A stretch of DNA of 34,706 nucleotides from Coleofasciculaceae cyanobacterium RL_1_1 (GCA_012033105.1 JAAUPN010000014.1:1-34706), one strand, 5' to 3'. Positions 9,987-19,880 are shown, counted from the first letter of the stretch. The notes: a model not told the origin generated them from the sequence alone. Numbers and translations: made by a program.

Positions 9987-10477
9987 AAGCCTGGGTTCAG
10001 TAGGAAAGAACGTGAAGAAGGTACAGAGAAAAGTAGAGAAAAGTACAGAGAAAAGTACAGAGAGCTGGGCTTGGGAAACATGAGAAGCGTTCACCAGCGA
10101 GCATCGAAGCGCTCACCAAAACCACCGATCGAGGTTGACATCTGCCGCAAAGACAGCCGTAGCTCAGGGTCAGTTAACGGGCATCGGGTCGATGGATCGC
10201 CGGTGGTGCTTCGCTCGATGTCAGTGTATTTCCCGAATTCAGCCGGTCACCACTGGAGTGATTTTAGATGCTCGGACAATCTTGAACATCAATCCGGTGC
10301 GCGATCGACTGTGTGGTTGATCTGAAACTGATTTGAGGTTGATCCGAAATTGACCTGATATTGATTGATCGTGTCGCTATTCAGCATCTTTTGGTGTCTT
10401 TCGGCGTCATTGGGTGGGTGACACCGCCTGTACTATCGCATTTTCTTCTAGACCTTGCCGTTTCTCTTTGACCTCCT
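9987..10477. other. Intergenic region between divergent genes
   Basis: It separates the FemAB-like gene (-) from the DUF928 gene (+), so both promoters should lie here. It contains the 10-12 bp tandem repeat at 10021-10064. It also has a 20-bp imperfect direct duplication (10315-10334 and 10337-10356, GGTTGATCTGAAACTGATTT against GGTTGATCCGAAATTGACCT). Frames crossing it do not look like proteins. Confidence 0.5.
10021..10064. repeat. Tandem repeat of GTACAGAGAAAA
   Basis: Four head-to-tail units: 10021-10032 (GTACAGAGAAAA), 10033-10042 (GTAGAGAAAA, missing two bases), 10043-10054 (full) and 10055-10064 (GTACAGAGAG). They lie 35 bases upstream of the FemAB-like start, in its leader or promoter on the opposite strand. 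Confidence 0.85.
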
Positions 10478-11545
10478 ATGCACTTTGCTTCACCAGTTTC
10501 TCGAACTTCACCAACATTCACGAGCTTGATCGTAATCGCACGGTCTACGATAGCGGCCCGATCGTGGAACCGTTACTTACCCTGGCTTGCGCTGTCGGTG
10601 GTGATTGCGGGCAGCTTCCCTGCGAATGTCCAGGGCTTGACCGACACCGGTTCGCAAGAGTTGGCGACGATGATCGAGTCTAGAGGGGGTGAGTCGGAGG
10701 CGGATGTGTTGGCTCAGGCGATCGAACCGGTGCTCAATCCGGCTCTGGTTGAAGGCGATCAGTCTGTGCTCGATGGTGTGGTGCGATTTGAGCCACCGAC
10801 AGATGATGAAATTGGCGAAACGGGCAGCGGTGCGACCCGCAGTAACTGTGCGGGAACTTTTGCGCTGTTGCCCATCGGGGATATCGATCCCAGTGCCGTG
10901 CAAATGTTTCCGCCACAGCGGATTAATCAATCACGAGTTGATCGGTTAGATTTGTTCGTCTACGTCAGCCCGATCGCAACGATCGAGGGGAACTCTCCCA
11001 AAACTTTACGCCTCCTCGATCTCGGGCTGATTGAGCGTGACGCGAACCTAGAGCCGTTTCATGAGGACACCGATGCTGCGTCTCAATCTCGCCGCCTGGT
11101 TCCCGTGACGAAGGGTGGATACATCTTACGGGTGAGCCTAGCCGCCGATTCCACACTGGAAGCCTCCGATCATCAATTGGACTGGTTTGTCACCCCTTGC
11201 TCCAACAGCAATGAGTTTGGGTTTGGACAATTTGGCGCTCTGCATCCCCTTGAAGTTCCGATACTGCTTGAGGCGACGACGATCCCGGAACGAATTCAGC
11301 AGGCGGCAGCGTTGGCTCAAGCGGGACTATGGCTCGATACGTTGGTCACGCTGGATGATGCGCGGCGCCTTGCGATGACGCCCGCAGAGATGGCATTGGT
11401 AGAAGCCAATTGGATGTCGCTGTTCGAGTCGATCGGCTGGGATTTTGCCACTTATCCGATCGCTGGTTTACCGGTGCTGACGATCGAGGAACTCGAGGCA
11501 CAAGCGGAAGGGAACAGAGACAATGAGGGGGAAAATATACCTTAA
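10478..11545 (+). CDS. DUF928 family exported protein
   Basis: A 355-residue protein. The N-terminus is long, with a hydrophobic stretch around residues 32-53 (RYLPWLALSVVIAGSFP) that would serve as a signal peptide; a downstream start is possible. The DUF928 hallmarks follow in order: RFEPPTDDEIGETGSGATRS, CAGTFALLPIGD, LDLFVYVSP, then a beta-rich region, and near the C-terminus the helical ERIQQAAALAQAGLWLDTLV and WMSLFESIGWDF. The family is cyanobacterial, is often found near CHAT or TPS genes and is presumed envelope-associated. No biochemical function is established. The tail is Glu/Asn-rich. The small peptide at 5152 resembles its N-terminal segment. Confidence 0.85.
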   Translation: MHFASPVSRTSPTFTSLIVIARSTIAARSWNRYLPWLALSVVIAGSFPANVQGLTDTGSQELATMIESRGGESEADVLAQAIEPVLNPALVEGDQSVLDGVVRFEPPTDDEIGETGSGATRSNCAGTFALLPIGDIDPSAVQMFPPQRINQSRVDRLDLFVYVSPIATIEGNSPKTLRLLDLGLIERDANLEPFHEDTDAASQSRRLVPVTKGGYILRVSLAADSTLEASDHQLDWFVTPCSNSNEFGFGQFGALHPLEVPILLEATTIPERIQQAAALAQAGLWLDTLVTLDDARRLAMTPAEMALVEANWMSLFESIGWDFATYPIAGLPVLTIEELEAQAEGNRDNEGENIP

Positions 11546-11914
11546 GTCAGCCGCTGCGATCGCGGTTTTGCGAGATGACGTTCCGCCGATCACGATCGAC
11601 AAACCCATCGATCCACAACTTCGCCCATCCCTCGCATCTTCCGATTGATAGAACGGCCTTGGCTTTGCATCACGCATAGACATTCGCCGTGCGACCCACC
11701 CAACCCCTCGCGAGTTCGCTACAGTCAAGAGGTAGGCTAAAGCTAAAACGTGCTGATCAGGGCTTACACATTCATCGGCCAGGACGACCGAATTCTCTGG
11801 GGATCAAGGCTGCGCGTTCCTACCCTGCTGCATTGGTATGTTAGTCCGGGCTTATACTGCATCGACCGGATCTGCTTATGGATTATTGTCGCTTTCTGGG
11901 AGAACACCGTGGCA
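11546..11914. other. Intergenic region, no gene seen
   Basis: The stretch lies between the DUF928 gene and the OGT-like gene. Frames crossing it (for example on the minus strand at 11468-11728) are low-quality shadows. I see no strong hairpin. Confidence 0.45.
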
Positions 11915-14900
11915 ATGTTACAAGACCACCCAAGCTTTACTGGTCAAAGGTTTGCGACCAACTCGCCAGTGATGTCCATCCGAGTCTTCTAGCGCTGCTC
12001 GATCGCGCGGCAAGCTGTCTCGAAGCGGATGAGATTTATGTTGAAGTGGGACGAGTGATCGGGGAGATGACGATCGCAGCGCTGGCGCATAATCCAGACG
12101 TAATGGCCTACGCAGTCGATGACCCCCGATCGCGGATCGGAACGCGGATCAGCTCGCGTGCAGCTTCGCGTACATCCTTGTCCCGCACACCGGATGAGCT
12201 GATGCGTGATTTGAATCGTGGGGTATCGCGGATCGCATTTGGTTATTGCCCACGAGTATTGAAGAGTTTTTTGTTGAGCTGCGGCACATGGGCAGCACGG
12301 ATCGCATTGGCCTGTTTGTTTATACGGGGCCGTGTGATTATCGATCGCTCTTGGTGTGTTTGTTACGGGTGGAACCTTACTTAGCCGATCGCGCTGCGAT
12401 TGTTCTGGCAGGCTATGAGCAGGCCGGAACACAACAGGCGATCGCGGATTTTCTGAATGTTCGGCTGGCCGGTTGCAAGCTTGATTCGACCGCGATTGCT
12501 GAGGATCTCCCGGCTGGCGTTCATCTCTTGCTCTGGGATCGTCAGGCCGAGCAGTCAAACTGGCCGCCCCATGTCCAAATCTACCCTGTCGATCGCATCG
12601 TCGAAGACCCCACAACCAGCGAGCGGTTAGCCCAAATCGATCTAGTACGACCGGAGCGACTTCTCTCGATGGTGTACGACGAAGCCCGGTTTCATCATGC
12701 GGAACATCGATTCGATCGAGCTGAAGTGATGTATCAAACGGTGCTACGCCGCGACCTTCAGCACCTCGGCGCCCAGCTTAATTTGGGCTTTCTTTACTAT
12801 GAGCAGGGGAATTGGGATCAGGCGATCGAAGCGTTTTGGCAAACCCTCGCCCACGACGAAAACAAGGCCGAAGCCTACTACGGTTTGGGGCTGACCTACG
12901 CAAAACTCGGCGAGCCTGCCCACGCGATCGCGGCCTACCACCAAGCCCTCGATCGCCAGCCCGATCACTTCAACGCACTCAACAATCTCGGAAATCTATA
13001 CTACGACCTCGATCATCTCGATCGTGCGGCTGACCTATTTGAGCGGGCGATCGAGGCACAGCCCCAGCGAGCTGGGGGATACCTCAACCGCGCTCGGGTT
13101 GATCTGGAATATCACAAGTTGGAGGCTGCGATCAGGTGGTACGAGCAAGGGCTAATGCGGTGTCAGCCGGAAGTTGAGCGCCAGAGCTGGGAGGATCTCC
13201 GGCATAGCCTGGAGGTGGTCAAACGCTACCAGATTGATCCTTGCCCGCTCTATCATCAACTCGCAACCCACGCGACCCAACAGACGCAACCCCGCCGCGC
13301 TCTGCGCCACTATCACAGCCTCTACCACCACCAGCCCAACCCCATCCACGCCCGATCGCTGATTCACTGTCACCGCACCCTACATCAGCACGCTGACGCA
13401 CGAACGATCGTGATTGACGAGCTGAGTCGTACGCCCCAGGATGTGCCGTTAAATCAGCTTGCGATTCAAATCGAGCTAGATCTTGGGCAATTTGAGCAAG
13501 CACAAGAACGCGCTGAGATTGCGATTCGCCAATGTCCTAACTCCGCCAAGCTCCAGCTACAGCGGGTGATTTTAGTTCCGATTCTCTACGAGAGCCAAGC
13601 TCAGATTAAACGGTGTCGCGCAGATGTATTCGCCGGTCTGAGCTGGTTAGAACAGGAGATTGATCGATCGCTGGCGTCGATGAGTTTCGTCAATCCAGAG
13701 AATCCGGCGAGTTTCGTCAATCCAGAGAATTCGGTGAATTCAGAAAGTCCGGCCAATCTGGAACAACACGGCTCAGGTCGTGCCAAGCAGACAGACGATC
13801 CAGGGCTGATCGCGATTACGCCATCGGAGTGGTTAGAGGCGATCGCCCAGCAAACGAATTTTGGTCTGAGCTACCAGGGTTATGACGATCGACCGTTTCA
13901 AGAGCGCTATGGTCGTTTAATTCGTCGCCTGGTTTGCGCGGTCTATCCCGAATTTGCGGCGGTTAAGACGCAGTACCGCCACGATCGCATCCTGCCACGC
14001 CATCGGCTCAAAATCGGCTATGTCTCATCAAGCATGGGGCCGTCCCGACTTGGTGAATTAACAATTGGCTGGATTGAGCATCACGATCGCCAACAGTTCG
14101 AGATTTTCGGATACTACACCCAATCAAGCTGTGACGCGCTCACCGCACGCTTCCGGCAAGCCTGCGATCATTTTCGTCACTTTCCCGATCGCGATCTCAC
14201 AACGATCGCCCAGACGATCGCCAACGATCGGCTTGATCTGTTGATCTTCACCGATCTTGGCATCGATCCGCTCCTCGGCGTCCTGGCTGCGATGCGCCTT
14301 GCCAGCGTGCAATGTACGAGTTGGTCGCATCCCATCACCACAGGACTCGAAACGATCGACTATTTTCTCAGTAGTGTCGCGATGGAAACCGAGATCAGCG
14401 ATTCGCATTACTCCGAAACTCTGGTGCGGCTCGCTGACATTGGGATTGTGTTTCCTCGTCCGGTTTTTCCCAACGCTCTACCATCACAACCGCACTCCAA
14501 TACGGAGTCGCCCGCAACCGTTGCCGCGCCGGTGACCCCGTCTGCCGATGACGTTTCATCTCCACGATCGTCCCTACGCCAACAGCTTGGACTTGGAATC
14601 ACGAAAACCCTGTTTTTGTGCTGCCAATCCCTATTTAAATATTTGCCCCAGGATGACCCAATCTGGGCGGCCATTGCGGCGGGTGTTCCCGATGCGCAAC
14701 TGGTGTTTATTGCCCATCCGAGCCCGCAGATTACCCAACGGTTTCGCCAACGACTGGAGCGATCGTTTGCGGAACAAGGCTTGGATTTTGATCGGTTGGC
14801 GATCATTCTGCCGCGTCTGAGTGAGGCGGACTATCTACGGGTCAATCAGTGCTGTGATGTGTTTCTCGATAGTTTTCACTGGTCGGGCGGCGTGACGACG

Positions 14901-15200
14901 CTGAAGGCGATCGCCTGTGGGCTACCGGTCGTCACATGTGCCGGTGAACTGATGCGATCGCGCCATAGTGCGGGTATTTTGCAGACGCTGGGTATGACCG
15001 AAACGATTGCCGTGACTCCGGTGGACTATATCGATCTGGCGGTTCGGCTCGCGCACGATCGGGTGTGGCGTCAGCAGATCCGCGATCAGATCATGGTGCG
15101 GCAGGATCGGCTTTATGACAACAGTGCCTGTGTGCAGGATCTCGAAGCGTTGGCGATCGGGCAGATTTTCCCCCAAAAACAACAGCCCCTCGTGACGTAA
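11915..15200 (+). CDS. Methyltransferase-like / TPR / O-GlcNAc transferase (SPINDLY, GT41) protein (two apparent frameshifts)
   Basis: Three frames join into one protein of 1095 residues. The start is ATG 11915 (MLQDHPSFTGQRF). One added T at 11951-11953 continues into DQLASDVHPSLLALLDRAA. One added T at 12246-12247 continues into LPTSIEEFFVELRHMG. The N-terminal 210 residues look like a class I methyltransferase-type fold (EIYVEVGRVIGEMTIAAL, AYAVDD, IGLFVYTGPCDYRSLLV). About four TPR units follow (YQTVLRRDLQHLGAQLNLGF, YYGLGLTYAKLGEPAHAI, ALNNLGNLYYDLDHLDRA). The C-terminal 400 residues match GT41: LKIGYVSSSMG, SWSHPITTGLETIDYFLS, LFKYLPQDDP and WSGGVTTLKAIACGLPVVT. GT41 enzymes transfer a sugar to protein Ser/Thr. 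The donor and targets here are unknown, and the methyltransferase-like domain may be inactive. The first repair site is less certain than the second. Confidence 0.85.
13682..13735 (+). repeat. 27-bp tandem duplication inside the OGT-like gene
   Basis: Two in-frame copies, 13682-13708 and 13709-13735, encode SFVNPENPA and SFVNPENSV in the linker between the TPR and glycosyltransferase parts. Only a few bases near the 3' end differ. Confidence 0.9.
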
Positions 15201-15360
15201 GTTGGTCGTTGCTTCCACGGCATTCCGCAAACCGGCAGAGTGGCAATATCCGTCAGCCCAACGCGGGTCTTTCCCACTCGTGCAACCGCAACCCACTTGG
15301 CATAATCAGAAACAACACCAACCAAACTACCGATCGCAAGTCAGCCTTGCCGGAAATCCC

Positions 15361-15642
15361 ATGCAAAACCTCGTTAGCTCGTTTTATGACTGGTATCGTA
15401 ATACCCTACGCCACACGCAATATCGCTGGGTGTTGATCGCGGCGACGCTACTGTATTTGGTTAGCCCGATCAATATTTCGCCAGATTTTATTCCCATTTT
15501 GGGCTGGATCGACGACGGTGTGATCGTCGCCTTGCTCGTTGCAGAACTCTCAAGCTGGGCGATCGATGCAGCTCGCGCTCGCCGCACCATCCAAACCCCC
15601 GGCGCAACCCACAAGTCAGCCGACCCCAACACGGTGCTTTAA
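15361..15642 (+). CDS. DUF1232 (YkvA-type) membrane protein
   Basis: The ATG at 15361 gives 93 residues. The frame is open upstream to 15202, but that part is low-complexity and not protein-like. The core is the DUF1232 signature: a membrane helix WVLIAATLLYLVSPI, then PDFIPILGWIDDGV, then a second hydrophobic segment VIVALLVAELSSWAI. The family has two short membrane segments and unknown function. It lies 160 bases downstream of the OGT-like gene on the same strand. A small hairpin follows the stop. Confidence 0.88.
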   Translation: MQNLVSSFYDWYRNTLRHTQYRWVLIAATLLYLVSPINISPDFIPILGWIDDGVIVALLVAELSSWAIDAARARRTIQTPGATHKSADPNTVL

Positions 15643-15648
15643 ACGTGA

Positions 15649-15666
15649 GACCGCACGCGAGCGGTC
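15649..15666 (+). terminator. Candidate terminator after the DUF1232 gene
   Basis: A 6-bp stem GACCGC (15649-15654) / GCGGTC (15661-15666) with a 6-nt loop, followed by AGTGATTTTTA. The T run is displaced by five bases, so this is a moderate call. Confidence 0.45.
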
Positions 15667-15767
15667 AGTGATTTTTAGCGCACCGGTCTAATTTCTGTTG
15701 AGCAGATCAGTCGCCCAAGAAAATTAAAGCGACTTAAGACTACGTAACTCAACCATCCTGGTTGTAG

Positions 15768-15784
15768 ACAAGCTAGAAGCTTGT
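15768..15784. repeat. Short GCTAGAAGC-core hairpin
   Basis: ACAAGCT (15768-15774) pairs with AGCTTGT (15778-15784) across an AGA loop. It lies between the DUF1232 gene and the convergent PsiE-like gene. It has the same core as the hairpin at 7903-7921 read on the minus strand. Confidence 0.45.
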
Positions 15785-15889
15785 GTTATGCATAACATCC
15801 ACGAGTTAGCTTGATCTACTGAGTGGCACTTTGACTACACTGGCGGTCACAAAAATTTCACGAACATTATTAAGTCATTTCCCCATGAC

Positions 15890-16426
15890 TTAATGCCTAT
15901 CTTTACCGCGATCGCGTCGGTTAACCTGTCGCACAATCCAATAGCTAATCGTCAGCGCTAAAATAGTGGCAGACAGACCGATTAAGTCATTACTAGAATC
16001 GGCGGATTCGAGATCGAAAATCACTATCTTACGAGCAACAGCCACCAGCGAGGTAACAATCACTAGCTCAAGCTGAAACTCATGTTTTTTGAGATAGCCG
16101 GTAATATTTTCAATAATTTCTAAGGCAATTAAGACCGTTAGAAATAGACCAAAAATTTCAAATAACGTACTTTTGAGATAGGTTTTGTAGTTTGAATTGA
16201 TTAAATCGTCGGTCACCAACTCGAGTACCGCTCTCGATACATCCCAAACTGAAACGAGGATAACCACCAACATGATCAGGGTTAACACCTTGGCCATGAG
16301 TGTTTCAACGACCTCGACGAGCTTGAGAAACCCTTCATCACTGACCGCGAATCGCAGCCATTTAACCAACTTTTGCACGCTTAATCTCTCCAAGTCATAC
16401 GTAACAAAATACGCGACGGCATTCAA
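15890..16426 (-). CDS. PsiE-like (phosphate-starvation-inducible) membrane protein
   Basis: Up to 178 residues with four predicted membrane helices: VLTLIMLVVILVSVWDV, IFGLFLTVLIALEII, LVIVTSLVAVARKIVIFDL and LIGLSATILALTISYWIV. The stretch ALEIIENITGYLKKHEFQLE and the ARKIVIFDL segment are typical of the PsiE family (PF06146). The frame opens with TTG at 16426. A GTG at 16378 (VQKLVKWLRFAV) is another possible start, and the sequence does not decide between them. In E. coli psiE is induced by phosphate starvation, but the biochemical role is unknown and I see no Pho box. It converges on the DUF1232 gene. Confidence 0.85.
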   Translation of the reverse strand: MNAVAYFVTYDLERLSVQKLVKWLRFAVSDEGFLKLVEVVETLMAKVLTLIMLVVILVSVWDVSRAVLELVTDDLINSNYKTYLKSTLFEIFGLFLTVLIALEIIENITGYLKKHEFQLELVIVTSLVAVARKIVIFDLESADSSNDLIGLSATILALTISYWIVRQVNRRDRGKDRH

Positions 16427-16550
16427 TGCCTCGCATTACTGTAGCGTTAGGCTGACCTCAAAATGATATCGATACGTTAAGGCGATGCCACTGATCGAAT
16501 CAGTGATAAAACGATCAAAACATTGCCATAACGTTGATTAACATATTCGA

Positions 16551-18359
16551 TTAACGTTCAAGTTTTAGCATGGCCATAAACGCATCCTGTGGCACATCAA
16601 CCGTACCGATCGCCTTCATGCGTTTCTTACCTTTGGCCTGTTTCTTCAACAGCTTTTTCTTGCGGGAAATATCGCCGCCGTAGCATTTGGCGAGAACGTC
16701 TTTACGCAGTGCGGGGATGTGTTCACTGGCGATGACGCGGCTACCGATCGCGGCCTGAATCGGAACTTTAAACTGGTGACGCGGAATCAGCTCTTTCAGC
16801 TTGCTGACGAGGGCGCGACCGACATCGTAGGCTTTGTCGCGATGGACGATCGCCGTTAGCGCATCGACGGGATCGCCGTTCACCTTGACATCGAGCCGCA
16901 CCAACATGTTGGCGCGATAGCCGATCAGCTTGTACTCCATGCTGGCGTAACCACGCGATCGCGACTTCACCTGATCGAAAAAGTCCGTCACCACTTCGGC
17001 TAAGGGCAATTCATAAATCAGGGTCGTCCGCGTTGGCGTGAGATATTTCATATCGATGAAATCGCCGCGCCGCGTTTGACAGAGTTCCATCAGCGTACCG
17101 ACGTATTCTTCGGGGGTGATCGTCTCGACGCGGACGTAGGGTTCGGCGATCGATTCGCGCTGGGTCGGCTCCGGCAAGGTACTGGGATTATCGATCGTCC
17201 GTACTTCGCCGTCGTTCATCGTGACTTCGTAAACCACGGAGGGTGCGGTTGTGATCAGGTCGAGATCATACTCGCGTTCGAGTCGTTCCTGAACGATCTC
17301 CATGTGTAGCAGCCCGAGGAAACCGCAGCGGAAGCCAAATCCCATCGCGGTCGAGGTTTCTGGCTCGTATTGCAGGGCGGCATCATTCAGGCGCAGCTTA
17401 TCGAGGGCTTCGCGCAAATCCTCGAATTGGTCGGCATCGGTGGGAAAGAGGCCGCAAAACACCATTGGGGTGGCTTCGGCATAACCCGGTAGGGCAGATT
17501 CGGGCAGGGCTTTGGGGTGGGCGATCGTGTCACCGACGCGGGCATCTTCGACGGATTTAATCGCGGCAGCGAGGTAGCCGACTTCGCCTGCATGGAGTTC
17601 ATCGACCGGAACTTGGCTGGGGGATAAGATGCCGATTTCGTCGAGATCAAAATCGCGACCGGAGGCCATAAAGCGAACGCGATCGGTGTTTTTGAGCGAT
17701 CCATCCATCACGCGGAAGTAGGCGATCGCGCCGCGATAGGGATCGTAGTAACTGTCAAAGATCAGCGCCCGCAACGGTTTGTCGATCGTGTCGGCTGGCG
17801 GCGGAACGCGGGTCACCAAGGCTTCTAAAATATCTTGAATCCCAATTCCGGCCTTCGCCGATGCACGAATCGCATCGGAACAATCGAGACCGATCACCTC
17901 TTCAATTTCGGCGGCCACCCGTTCGGGTTCCGCTCCCGGCAGGTCAATTTTATTGAGAACGGGAATAATTTCGAGGTCGTTTTCGAGCGCCAGATAAACA
18001 TTCGCCAGGGTTTGCGCTTCCACACCTTGCGCTGCATCTACCACGAGGAGCGCCCCCTCACAGGCGGCCAGCGATCGCGACACTTCGTAGGAAAAGTCCA
18101 CGTGTCCCGGTGTGTCGATCAGGTTCAGAATGTACGTCTCGCCATCTTTGGCGGTATAGCTCATCCGCGCCGCTTGCAGCTTAATCGTGATACCGCGTTC
18201 GCGTTCGAGATCCATGTTATCGAGGAACTGCGCCTTCATCTGCCGCGCTTCGACGGTTCCGGTGTCTTGCAGCAGGCGATCGGCCAGGGTGGATTTACCG
18301 TGGTCGATGTGGGCGATGATGCAAAAGTTGCGAATGCGGGAGACGGGGGCGTCGGTCAT
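16551..18359 (-). CDS. lepA: Elongation factor 4 (LepA), ribosome back-translocating GTPase
   Basis: A 602-residue translational GTPase of normal length. The G1 motif HIDHGKST is near residue 17, G2 is RERGITI, G3 is DTPGH and G4 is NKID. EF-G-like domains II, III and V follow. The LepA-specific C-terminal domain carries [27 protein letters not shown] and the Lys-rich [19 protein letters not shown]4 binds stalled or mistranslocated ribosomes. The start ATG at 18359 gives [17 protein letters not shown], as in other cyanobacteria. It is divergent from the fetB-like gene with about 200 bases between them. Confidence 0.98.
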   Translation of the reverse strand: MTDAPVSRIRNFCIIAHIDHGKSTLADRLLQDTGTVEARQMKAQFLDNMDLERERGITIKLQAARMSYTAKDGETYILNLIDTPGHVDFSYEVSRSLAACEGALLVVDAAQGVEAQTLANVYLALENDLEIIPVLNKIDLPGAEPERVAAEIEEVIGLDCSDAIRASAKAGIGIQDILEALVTRVPPPADTIDKPLRALIFDSYYDPYRGAIAYFRVMDGSLKNTDRVRFMASGRDFDLDEIGILSPSQVPVDELHAGEVGYLAAAIKSVEDARVGDTIAHPKALPESALPGYAEATPMVFCGLFPTDADQFEDLREALDKLRLNDAALQYEPETSTAMGFGFRCGFLGLLHMEIVQERLEREYDLDLITTAPSVVYEVTMNDGEVRTIDNPSTLPEPTQRESIAEPYVRVETITPEEYVGTLMELCQTRRGDFIDMKYLTPTRTTLIYELPLAEVVTDFFDQVKSRSRGYASMEYKLIGYRANMLVRLDVKVNGDPVDALTAIVHRDKAYDVGRALVSKLKELIPRHQFKVPIQAAIGSRVIASEHIPALRKDVLAKCYGGDISRKKKLLKKQAKGKKRMKAIGTVDVPQDAFMAMLKLER

Positions 18360-18562
18360 GGAATAAACCCGATCGGGGCGTCGAAAAGTGTCATACGGTT
18401 TACATATTTTAACTGAGTTTTACGGTGTGGCTGATCAAACTCAATCAATGTCCACAACTGTGACTCTCAGTTTGTCCAGCAACCCGATCGAAACCTGATA
18501 CTATTCACCATCCCTGCGTCTTTTGACCCAGGGATCACCCACCCTCACCTTTGGTCGTCCCA

Positions 18563-19372
18563 ATGCAATCTATCCAAGATCTCATCACGCTCGACCTAAC
18601 CGATCTTGCCCTCGCTACGGGTTCGATCGGTTTGGCAATCGGGATTTCAGCATGGCAATCCCTCGGGCTTGAAGGTCGGCTCGCCCTAGCGGCTACCCGG
18701 ACGATCATTCAGATGCTGGTCGTGGGCGCGGTGTTACAGGCCGTTTTTACCTGGCAAAACCCGATCGCCTTGGTGATCATTGTTGGATTTATGACCACCG
18801 TTGCGTCCTTTGCCGCCAACAGTCGCATCGCCAATCGGACACGAAAACTGCTGCCGGTCGTGTGGCTGGCGATTTTCGCAGGGGGAGCGGTGGCGGTTTT
18901 ATACACCAATGTCATCGTCTTGCGGAGTCCGAGTTTGTGGCTCAACCCGCAATACATCATTCCCCTGGCGGGCATTTCGATCGGCAATGCCATGAACAGT
19001 GCTGCGATCGCTGGTGAACGGTTTGCCAGTTTGCTGGCGGCGAGTCAGCTCGAAATTGAAACCCATTTGTGCCTGGGGGCGACGCCGGAGATGGCGGTGG
19101 CGGAATATCGCCGGGAGTCGATCCGGGCGGGGATGTTGTCGATTATCAATTCCATGATGGTGGTGGGATTGGTGACTTTGCCAGGAATTGTTACGGGTCA
19201 GATTCTTAGCGGGGTTGACCCGTTGGTGGCTGCCGCTTATCAGATCTTGATTTTGTTCGCGATCGCTCTTGCAAGTATCGTCGCCTCCTCTATCCTGACG
19301 GCGGGGATGTGGCGACATTATTTCAATGCCGCCATGCAGTTTGCGTTACCTAGCACAACGATGGAGCGTTAG
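18563..19372 (+). CDS. fetB: FetB/YbbM-type ABC transporter permease (UPF0014)
   Basis: The ATG at 18563 gives 269 residues; a TTG at 18551 is less likely. There are about seven membrane helices. The UPF0014 signature is present in order: AATRTIIQMLVVGAVLQ, an Asn/Arg loop (NSRIANRTRKLLPV), IPLAGISIGNAMNSAA, LCLGATPEMAVAEYRRESIR, MMVVGLVTLPGIVTGQILSG and AAYQILILFAIALASI. In E. coli FetB pairs with the ATPase FetA to export iron. No fetA-like ATPase gene is adjacent here, so the partner must lie elsewhere. The substrate is inferred from the family only. Confidence 0.9.
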   Translation: MQSIQDLITLDLTDLALATGSIGLAIGISAWQSLGLEGRLALAATRTIIQMLVVGAVLQAVFTWQNPIALVIIVGFMTTVASFAANSRIANRTRKLLPVVWLAIFAGGAVAVLYTNVIVLRSPSLWLNPQYIIPLAGISIGNAMNSAAIAGERFASLLAASQLEIETHLCLGATPEMAVAEYRRESIRAGMLSIINSMMVVGLVTLPGIVTGQILSGVDPLVAAAYQILILFAIALASIVASSILTAGMWRHYFNAAMQFALPSTTMER

Positions 19373-19424
19373 GCACTGGTCACTTAAGGAGGGAAGGTGT
19401 TGTATCATTGCTAGTTAGGATCGT

Positions 19425-19496
19425 GGTGTGTTACGACGGATTTGTAATTGGTTCTGTCTTTCCATAGGCGATCGTCCGTCTAACGCACCCTGCCGC
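19425..19496. repeat. 72-bp imperfect palindromic repeat, copy 1
   Basis: It matches 20998-21069 in the same orientation with four mismatches in 72 bases and no gaps. Its ends are inverted: GGTGTGTTACGACGGA at one side and TCCGTCTAACGCACC at the other, enclosing a central stretch with CGATCG. The right edge lies 6 bases from the stop codon of the minus-strand gene at 19503-19880. Confidence 0.92.
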
Positions 19497-19502
19497 TCTG
19501 TT

Positions 19503-19880
19503 TTAGATTAATCCCGATCGCTGGAGTAGCCGATCGCTCCAGTCTTTGGCGGTTTGTAGCACGGTTTCGCGTTCGGTTTCGTCTGTCCAGATGTGTTCCC
19601 AGGCGAAGAGCCAGCGGGTGATCAGTCGTTGGAGGTCGCGGAGTTCGATCGCGATTTCGAGGGATACGTCGGGGGCTGCCCAGTCGAGAAAGAAGCGGGT
19701 TTCGCGGAGGAGATATTCGATTGTTTCGCCTTTTTGGCAAGTGCGACCAAAAGATTGAACTCGTGCGAGATTTGCGGCGATTCCACCGAGTTGGATGTTT
19801 GGGGGGTCTTGTTTGTAGCGGGTTTTCTTGGCAAGGAAGAAGGTGGCGTGGGTGCGATCGCGATCGATGGCTGGTTTCAT
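19503..19880 (-). CDS. Conserved cyanobacterial hypothetical protein
   Basis: A 125-residue protein with FFLAKKTRYKQDPPNIQLGG, IAANLARVQSFGRTCQKGET, IEYLLRETRFFLDWAAPD and a Leu/Trp-rich C-terminal helix ending RLLQRSGLI. I recall similar proteins in other cyanobacteria with no assigned function. It is soluble, mainly helical and has no recognisable catalytic motif. The start ATG at 19880 abuts a palindromic repeat (19889-19997), which must form the leader. The stop is followed after 6 bases by the 72-bp repeat. The gene is thus bracketed by repeats on both sides. It may have lost or changed its natural promoter. Confidence 0.7.
   Translation of the reverse strand: MKPAIDRDRTHATFFLAKKTRYKQDPPNIQLGGIAANLARVQSFGRTCQKGETIEYLLRETRFFLDWAAPDVSLEIAIELRDLQRLITRWLFAWEHIWTDETERETVLQTAKDWSDRLLQRSGLI

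Noticed and set aside
9945-10325. Plus-strand ORF of 126 codons over the FemAB-like start
   Set aside because: It is the reverse reading of the 5' end of a recognised gene plus a tandem repeat, and the protein is low-complexity.
10414-10683. ORF overlapping the 5' end of the DUF928 gene
   Set aside because: Alternate-frame shadow. The DUF928 frame has the signal segment and all family motifs.
12246-12384. A TTG start at 12246 for the OGT-like gene, and a separate protein at 11878-12384
   Set aside because: The upstream frame carries a methyltransferase-like fold that flows directly into this one when one T is added (GYLPTSIEEFF), so they are one gene.
17076-18416. Plus-strand ORFs opposite lepA (17076-17309, 17835-18416)
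   Set aside because: Antisense shadows of a highly conserved gene with strong codon bias.
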